Positions 59,521 through 64,000 of a DNA stretch of 64,000 nucleotides are shown here, one piece after another (within the stretch, counting starts at the first letter, position 1; every line of letters begins with the position of its first letter). The stretch is from NCBI RefSeq assembly GCF_026686735.1, contig NZ_CP113432.1, forward strand, positions 1,426,001 to 1,490,000, written 5' to 3'. The notes beneath the pieces are model-generated. The model had not been told where the DNA came from. It saw nothing but the letters and a program-made list of their open reading frames with translations, and ran no database searches. The translations under genes were made by a program, and so were the position numbers. This DNA is from Pseudomonas triclosanedens. Its GTDB lineage: Bacteria; Pseudomonadota; Gammaproteobacteria; Pseudomonadales; Pseudomonadaceae.

Positions 59521-61677
59521 GTGGATCAAGAAGTCAGTCGAGTTTCCTCCAGTCACGATCCGCGCGGTCTGCTCGATGACCCGCTGCTGGACAGCCTGCT
59601 GACGCTCTGTCAGTTGCACCAGAAGCCGGCCAGCCGGGCAATGCTGACCAGCGGCCTGCCACTGCCGGGGCAGCGCCTCTCCGCCGAGCTGCTGCCACGC
59701 GCGGCCGCTCGCGCCGGCTTGCAGGGGCGCTTGCTGCAACGGCGGCTGGAGCAGATCCCGGCGCTTGCGCTGCCGGCCATGCTGTTGTTGCGCGAAGGCC
59801 GCTGCGCGGTGCTGCTGGGGTGGGATGCCGATGGCCAGGCGCGTTTGCTGTTGAGCGAAAGCGACGGCGGCGAGGTGCGCGTGACGCGTGAGTTGCTCGC
59901 CGAGGACTACAGTGGCCAGACGTTCTTCGCCCAGCCGCAGCACAAGTTCGACCTGCAGCACGGCGAGCTCATCCCGCGGGCCCGCCACTGGTTCCGCGAT
60001 ACCCTCAAGCGTTCGCGCTGGCTCTATGTCGACGCGGTGGCCGCCAGCCTGCTGATCAACCTGATCGCTCTGGCAGCGCCGCTGTTCGTGATGAACGTGT
60101 ACGACCGCGTGGTGCCCAACCAGGCCGCCGCCACCCTGTGGGTGCTGGCCATCGGCATCAGCGGTGCCTACCTGTTCGACCTGCTGCTCAAGACCATGCG
60201 CGGACTGTGCCTGGACCTGGCCGGCAAGAAGACCGACCTGATCATCTCGGCGACGCTGTTCGAGCGCATCGTCGGCATGAGCATGAAGTTCCGCCCGGCG
60301 CGGGTCGGCAGCTTTGCGCAGAATATCCATGAGTTCCAGACGCTACGCGACTTCCTCAACTCGCTGACCCTCACGACCCTGATCGACCTGCCGTTCACCC
60401 TGTTGATCCTTCTGGTGATCGGTATCATCGGCGGGCCGCTGGTGTTCGTGCCGCTGGTGGCGTTCCCGCTGGCCGCGGGCCTCGGCTGGATACTGCAGAA
60501 ACCGCTGGTGGAAACCATGAACCGCACGATGGCGCTCTCCGCCGAGCGCCAGTCGAGCCTGATCGAAACCCTGGCCAGCCTCGACGCGGTGAAGGTGAAC
60601 AACGCCGAAAGCGAGCGCCAGTACCTCTGGGAACAGACCATCGGCACCCTCAGCCGCCTGGAGCTGCGGGTGAAGCTGCTGTCGTCGCTGGCGATGAACA
60701 TCACCGTGCTGATCCAGGCGCTGGCCGGCGTGATCATGATCATCGGCGGCGTCTACCTGATCATCGCCGGCGACCTGTCGATGGGTGGCCTGATCGCCTG
60801 CTACATGCTCAATGGGCGCGCCCTCGGCCCGCTGACGCAGTTGTCCGGGCTGATCCAGCGCTACCAGCAGGCGCGCCTCTCGATGGAAACCACCAACCAG
60901 ATGATGGAGCTGCCGCAGGAGCGCAGCGCCGAGGAGCGTCCGCTGACCCGCTCGCAACTGCGTGGCGGCATCGAGCTGCGCGACCTCGATTTCGTCTATC
61001 CCAACCAGCAGGTGGCAGCGCTGCATGGTGTCAACCTGCAGATACGCCCCGGCGAGAAGGTCGGCATCATCGGCCGCAGCGGCTCGGGCAAGAGCTCACT
61101 GGCCAAGCTGATCGTCGGCCTCTACCAGCCCGAGAGCGGCAACCTCCTGGTGGACGGCGCCGACGTGCGCCAGCTCGACATCAGCGAGCTGCGCCACAAC
61201 ATAGGCTACGTGCCGCAGGACATCAGCCTGTTCAGCGGCACACTGCGCGACAACCTGGTTTGCGGGGCACGCTACGTCGATGACGAGCGTGTGCTGGAAG
61301 TGGCCGAGCTGACCGGCGTGAACGAGTTCGTCCGGCTGCACCCGCAAGGCTACGAACTGCAGGTCGGCGAGCGCGGCCTGAGCCTTTCCGGCGGCCAGCG
61401 GCAGAACGTTGCTCTGGCCCGCGCGCTGCTGCTCGACCCGCCGATCCTGCTGCTGGACGAGCCGACCAGCTCGATGGACAACGCCGGCGAAGAGCGCCTG
61501 AAACAGCGCCTGAACGGAATCATCGGTGACAAGACGCTGCTGCTGGTCACGCACCGTGCTTCCATGCTCAGCCTGGTGGATCGCCTGGTGATCATCGACA
61601 AGGGGCGCATCATCGCCGACGGTCCGAAGGACGTGGTGATGGACGCATTGAAGAAGGGGCAGATCAGTGTCGCTTGA
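59521..61677 (+). CDS. lapB: LapB type I secretion ABC transporter
   Basis: 718 residues. An N-terminal C39-like domain (about 20-140) without a clear catalytic cysteine, then six TM segments, then the ATPase: Walker A GIIGRSGSGKSSLAKL, signature LSLSGGQRQNVALARALL, Walker B PPILLLDEPTSSMD. This is the LapB layout, in which the degenerate C39 domain binds but does not cut RTX substrate. GTG start at 59521 with weak ribosome-binding sequence. Its 3' end overlaps lapC by 11 bp. It sits in the inner membrane and powers LapA export. Confidence 0.93.
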   Translation: MDQEVSRVSSSHDPRGLLDDPLLDSLLTLCQLHQKPASRAMLTSGLPLPGQRLSAELLPRAAARAGLQGRLLQRRLEQIPALALPAMLLLREGRCAVLLGWDADGQARLLLSESDGGEVRVTRELLAEDYSGQTFFAQPQHKFDLQHGELIPRARHWFRDTLKRSRWLYVDAVAASLLINLIALAAPLFVMNVYDRVVPNQAAATLWVLAIGISGAYLFDLLLKTMRGLCLDLAGKKTDLIISATLFERIVGMSMKFRPARVGSFAQNIHEFQTLRDFLNSLTLTTLIDLPFTLLILLVIGIIGGPLVFVPLVAFPLAAGLGWILQKPLVETMNRTMALSAERQSSLIETLASLDAVKVNNAESERQYLWEQTIGTLSRLELRVKLLSSLAMNITVLIQALAGVIMIIGGVYLIIAGDLSMGGLIACYMLNGRALGPLTQLSGLIQRYQQARLSMETTNQMMELPQERSAEERPLTRSQLRGGIELRDLDFVYPNQQVAALHGVNLQIRPGEKVGIIGRSGSGKSSLAKLIVGLYQPESGNLLVDGADVRQLDISELRHNIGYVPQDISLFSGTLRDNLVCGARYVDDERVLEVAELTGVNEFVRLHPQGYELQVGERGLSLSGGQRQNVALARALLLDPPILLLDEPTSSMDNAGEERLKQRLNGIIGDKTLLLVTHRASMLSLVDRLVIIDKGRIIADGPKDVVMDALKKGQISVA

Positions 61678-63037
61678 TCCCAAAGGCAGCATTCGTCACA
61701 CCATCGGCGGCTATTTCAAGGGCGGCGACAACCTCTCCGGCCAGCCGCTCCCCGAGGTCAGCAAGGCACTGGTGGAAGATGCCCCGCGCGTGGTGCGGCT
61801 TACCATCTGGGTGTTGATCGGCTTCGTGCTGTTCCTCGGCCTGTGGGCACATTTCGCCGAAATCGACGAAGTCACCCGTGGCGAGGGCAAGGCGATCCCG
61901 TCCTCCAAGGTGCAGAAGATCCAGAACCTGGAAGGCGGCATCGTCTCGCAGATATTCGTCCGCGAAGGCGAAGTGGTGCAGGCCGGCGAGCAACTGATGC
62001 GCCTGGACCCGACCCGTTTCGAATCCAACGTCGGCGAGACCGAGGCTGATCGCCTGGCCATGTTCCTGCGCGTCGAGCGCCTGTCCGCCGAGGTGGAAGA
62101 CCGCCCGCTGAACATTCCCGACGACGTGCGCGCCAAGGTGCCCGGCCAGGCCAGCAGCGAGGAGGCGTTGTTCCACAGCCGCCAGCAGCAGCTCAAGGAC
62201 GAAGTCGCCGGCCTGGAGCAGCAATTGGTGCAGAAGCAGCAGGAGCTGCGCGAGTTCGTTTCCAAGCAGGCGCAGTACCGCAACAGCCTGGGCCTGCTGC
62301 GCGAAGAGATTTCCATGTCCGCGCCACTGGTGGCGCAGGGCGCAATGTCGCAGGTGGAGCTGCTGCGCCTGAAGCGTTCGGAGGTGGAGAACCGCGGCCA
62401 GCTCGATGCCACCACATTGGCTATCCCGCGCGCCGAGGCGGCGGTGAAGGAAGTCGAGCGCAAGGTCGCCGAGACCCAGTCGCGCTTCCGTAGCGAAGCG
62501 CTGAAGGAACTCAACGAGGCGCGTACCGACCTGAGCAAGGCCGAGGCCACCGGCAAGGCGCTGGAAGACCGGGTCAACCGCACGCTGGTTACCTCGCCGG
62601 TGCGCGGCATCGTCAAGCAACTGCTGGTGAATACCATTGGCGGGGTGATCCAGCCAGGCAGCGATCTGGTGGAAATCGTCCCGCTGGACGATACCCTGCT
62701 GGTGGAGGCGCGCATCCGCCCGCAGGACATCGCCTTCCTGCGGCCGGGGCAGCACGCGATGGTCAAGTTCACCGCGTACGACTACACCATCTACGGCGGA
62801 CTGGAGGCGGATCTTGAGCAGATCGGCGCCGACACCGTCACCGACGACGATGGCAACAGCTTCTACCTGATCAAGCTGCGCACTCGCAAAAGCCACCTGG
62901 GCAGCGACGACAAGCCGCTGCTGATCATCCCGGGGATGATCGCCACGGTAGACATCATGACCGGCAAGAAAAGCATCCTGAGCTACCTGCTCAAGCCCAT
63001 CCTGCGGGCCAGGGCGGAGGCGCTGCGGGAGCGCTGA
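61667..63037 (+). CDS. lapC: LapC membrane-fusion protein, HlyD family
   Basis: 456 residues. One TM near 45-65 (LTIWVLIGFVLFLGLWAHF), then EIDEVTRGEGKAIPSSKVQKIQNLEGGIVSQIFVREGEVVQAGEQLMRLD, the HlyD lipoyl segment, a long coiled coil (about 150-320), and the second lipoyl half (VTSPVRGIVKQLLVNTIGGVIQPG). It links LapB to LapE across the periplasm. The GTG start lies inside lapB (coupled translation; AAGGGG upstream). A hairpin follows the stop. Confidence 0.92.
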   Translation: MSLDPKGSIRHTIGGYFKGGDNLSGQPLPEVSKALVEDAPRVVRLTIWVLIGFVLFLGLWAHFAEIDEVTRGEGKAIPSSKVQKIQNLEGGIVSQIFVREGEVVQAGEQLMRLDPTRFESNVGETEADRLAMFLRVERLSAEVEDRPLNIPDDVRAKVPGQASSEEALFHSRQQQLKDEVAGLEQQLVQKQQELREFVSKQAQYRNSLGLLREEISMSAPLVAQGAMSQVELLRLKRSEVENRGQLDATTLAIPRAEAAVKEVERKVAETQSRFRSEALKELNEARTDLSKAEATGKALEDRVNRTLVTSPVRGIVKQLLVNTIGGVIQPGSDLVEIVPLDDTLLVEARIRPQDIAFLRPGQHAMVKFTAYDYTIYGGLEADLEQIGADTVTDDDGNSFYLIKLRTRKSHLGSDDKPLLIIPGMIATVDIMTGKKSILSYLLKPILRARAEALRER

Positions 63038-63052
63038 TCGGCCTGGCATCCA

Positions 63053-63086
63053 CTCCTGCGGACCGGGCTAACCGGTTTCGCAGGAG
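63053..63086 (+). terminator. Hairpin after lapC, probable terminator
   Basis: CTCCTGCG (63053-63060) and CGCAGGAG (63079-63086) form a perfect outer stem, with inner ACCGG/CCGGT able to pair. It lies 15 bp past the lapC stop. No T-run follows, so efficiency is uncertain. Confidence 0.5.
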
Positions 63087-63115
63087 CGTCGCCGCGGGTG
63101 GAGTGGCGCGCAACG

Positions 63116-63142
63116 GATGGGTATCGCTGCGTTCCACCCATC
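63116..63142. repeat. Dispersed Pseudomonas-type palindromic repeat
   Basis: GATGGGT (63116-63122) and ACCCATC (63136-63142) flank ATCGCTGCGTTCC, preceded by GCGCAAC. This block (GCAACGGATGGGTATCGCTGCG) resembles a palindromic intergenic repeat I recall as common in Pseudomonas genomes. It lies in the 207-bp gap between lapC and the convergent oxidoreductase gene. Confidence 0.5.
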
Positions 63143-63244
63143 AACGATCACGCAACGGTCTCCACCTGTCCTGCGTCAGGCTTCAGCGCTGGCGTGCGTT
63201 GCTTGCGCAGGCGCGGACCTTGTCCGTGAACCCGCCGACGCCGA

Positions 63245-63886
63245 TCAGTACGCCACGGTAAACCGCTGCTGGTGGTGGTTGGCCTGTTCGGCTTCATCGA
63301 TCATCGCTACGGCAAGGTCTGGCAGGGAGATACGGCTTTCGCCCTTGTCGTCGAACAGCACCTGGTCTGCGCCGATGCGGAAGCTGCCGGTGCGGGTCTC
63401 GCCTTCGAGCAGCATTGCCGGGCTGAGGAAGGCCCAGTCCAGCTCCCGCTCGGCGCGCAGTTGTTCCAGCGCGTCAGCGGCGCCCAGTGCGCCCTGTTTC
63501 CACTGCTCGGGGAATGCCGGGCTATCGACCAGGCGCTGGCCGGGAGCGATTTCCAGGCTGCCGGCGCCGCCCAGGACCAGCAGGCGCTTTATCCCGGATG
63601 CCTTCACGCCGTCGACGATGGCGCGGCTGCCGCGGGCGTGGGCGTCGCGGATGTCGGGGTTGCCCCAGCCGGCATTGAAGGCGCTGACCACCACGTCGTG
63701 GCCGGCGACGGCGCGGGCGATCTGCGCCGGATCGTAGACGTCGGCCTGGACCACCTTGAGGTTGTCGCGTGCCGCCAGTTTCACTGGGTCGCGGACCAGC
63801 GCGGTGACGCGGTGGCCGCGGCGCAGGGCTTCTTCGAGGAAGTAGTGGCCGACGTGGCCGGTGGCGCCGATCAGGGCAATGTTCAT
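63245..63886 (-). CDS. NAD(P)-binding oxidoreductase/epimerase-like (NmrA/YwnB type)
   Basis: 213 residues. MNIALIGATGHVGHYFLEEALRRGHRVTALVRDP is the Rossmann GxxGxxG start, VVSAFNAGWGNPDIRDAHARGSRAIVDGVKASGIKRLLVLGGAGSLE the second block, and LDWAFLSPAMLLEGETRTGSFRIG the third. This is the NAD(P)H-binding atypical short-chain dehydrogenase group (YwnB-like), often linked to oxidative stress. The ATG at 63886 has GAAAAGGTG upstream; an open frame extends further. Convergent with lapC. The remaining bases to the window end hold no gene I can call. Confidence 0.87.
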   Translation of the reverse strand: MNIALIGATGHVGHYFLEEALRRGHRVTALVRDPVKLAARDNLKVVQADVYDPAQIARAVAGHDVVVSAFNAGWGNPDIRDAHARGSRAIVDGVKASGIKRLLVLGGAGSLEIAPGQRLVDSPAFPEQWKQGALGAADALEQLRAERELDWAFLSPAMLLEGETRTGSFRIGADQVLFDDKGESRISLPDLAVAMIDEAEQANHHQQRFTVAY

Positions 63887-64000
63887 GGAATCACCTTTTC
63901 GCGGGAGGTCGCGCGGTTGCGACGGGTGAATCATCTTCGGCGTTTGGTGGTGGCGGATAAATGCCCGTCATTGCCATGCACTCGTAAGTCCTGCTTCACA

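Noticed and set aside
61664..63049. Minus-strand open frame of 461 codons opposite lapC
   Set aside because: The plus strand encodes a full HlyD-family protein coupled to lapB; the antisense reading has no family features.

Overview
The window looks like a high-GC Pseudomonas chromosome. Gene content and order right of position 31,000 point to the P. aeruginosa / nitroreducens / citronellolis side of the genus: phaG beside tRNA-Gly, sdsB1/sdsA1, and a complete Lap adhesin locus. The species is an inference from reading the proteins; no search was run.

Positions 1 to about 31,036 are the integrase-proximal part of an integrative and conjugative element (ICE) of the ICEclc/PAGI-2 type. It sits in tRNA-Gly(CCC) (31019-31092, minus strand), and its long tyrosine recombinase (28855-30780) lies just beyond the tRNA 3' end. 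The other end of the element is outside the window to the left. The transfer block runs from 14,353 to 22,229: TIGR03757, TIGR03756 and TIGR03755 family proteins, a small membrane protein, a TraG-N protein, a DUF3742 protein, a PIN/AbrB toxin-antitoxin pair, and a MobH/TraI_2 relaxase. Cargo flanks it on both sides.

The left cargo (1-14,148) holds a class IV aminotransferase with a divergent LysR regulator, and a vitamin-B6 operon (PtsJ-like MocR regulator, divergent YggS, class I glutamine amidotransferase, PdxY kinase, small unknown protein). A second LysR gene, a PhzF-like enzyme, two LysE/RhtB exporters, an RBBP9-like hydrolase, a DUF1737 protein, a TauE/SafE carrier, a CoA-transferase, an MFS exporter and a P-loop NTPase follow. 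The right cargo (22,254-28,827) holds a second MocR regulator divergent from a BenE-type transporter, then an ArgD-like aminotransferase, a GlyA-like hydroxymethyltransferase, an XRE regulator and a headless LysR effector domain. Pyridoxal-phosphate (PLP) enzymes, PLP-sensing regulators and PLP supply are strikingly concentrated here, together with small-molecule exporters. I infer amino-acid or amino-acid-analogue metabolism or resistance built around PLP.

From 31,093 rightward is chromosomal core: phaG, a periplasmic binding protein coupled to a Cache-HAMP-GAF-HD-GYP protein, two L,D-transpeptidases, rsuA with a CWC protein, a DUF4824/DUF2157 pair, two small proteins, and the alkylsulfatase sdsA1 with its LysR regulator.

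The last third is a complete biofilm-adhesin system: LapG protease, LapD c-di-GMP receptor, a small conserved protein, a 3,104-residue LapA-type adhesin on the minus strand, and divergent lapE-lapB-lapC type I secretion genes. LapD would hold LapG at the membrane when c-di-GMP is high; when it falls, LapG would cut the adhesin at TAAG (residues 107-110) and release it. The adhesin gene carries a 969-bp near-identical tandem duplication. The window ends with an NAD(P)-binding oxidoreductase gene.
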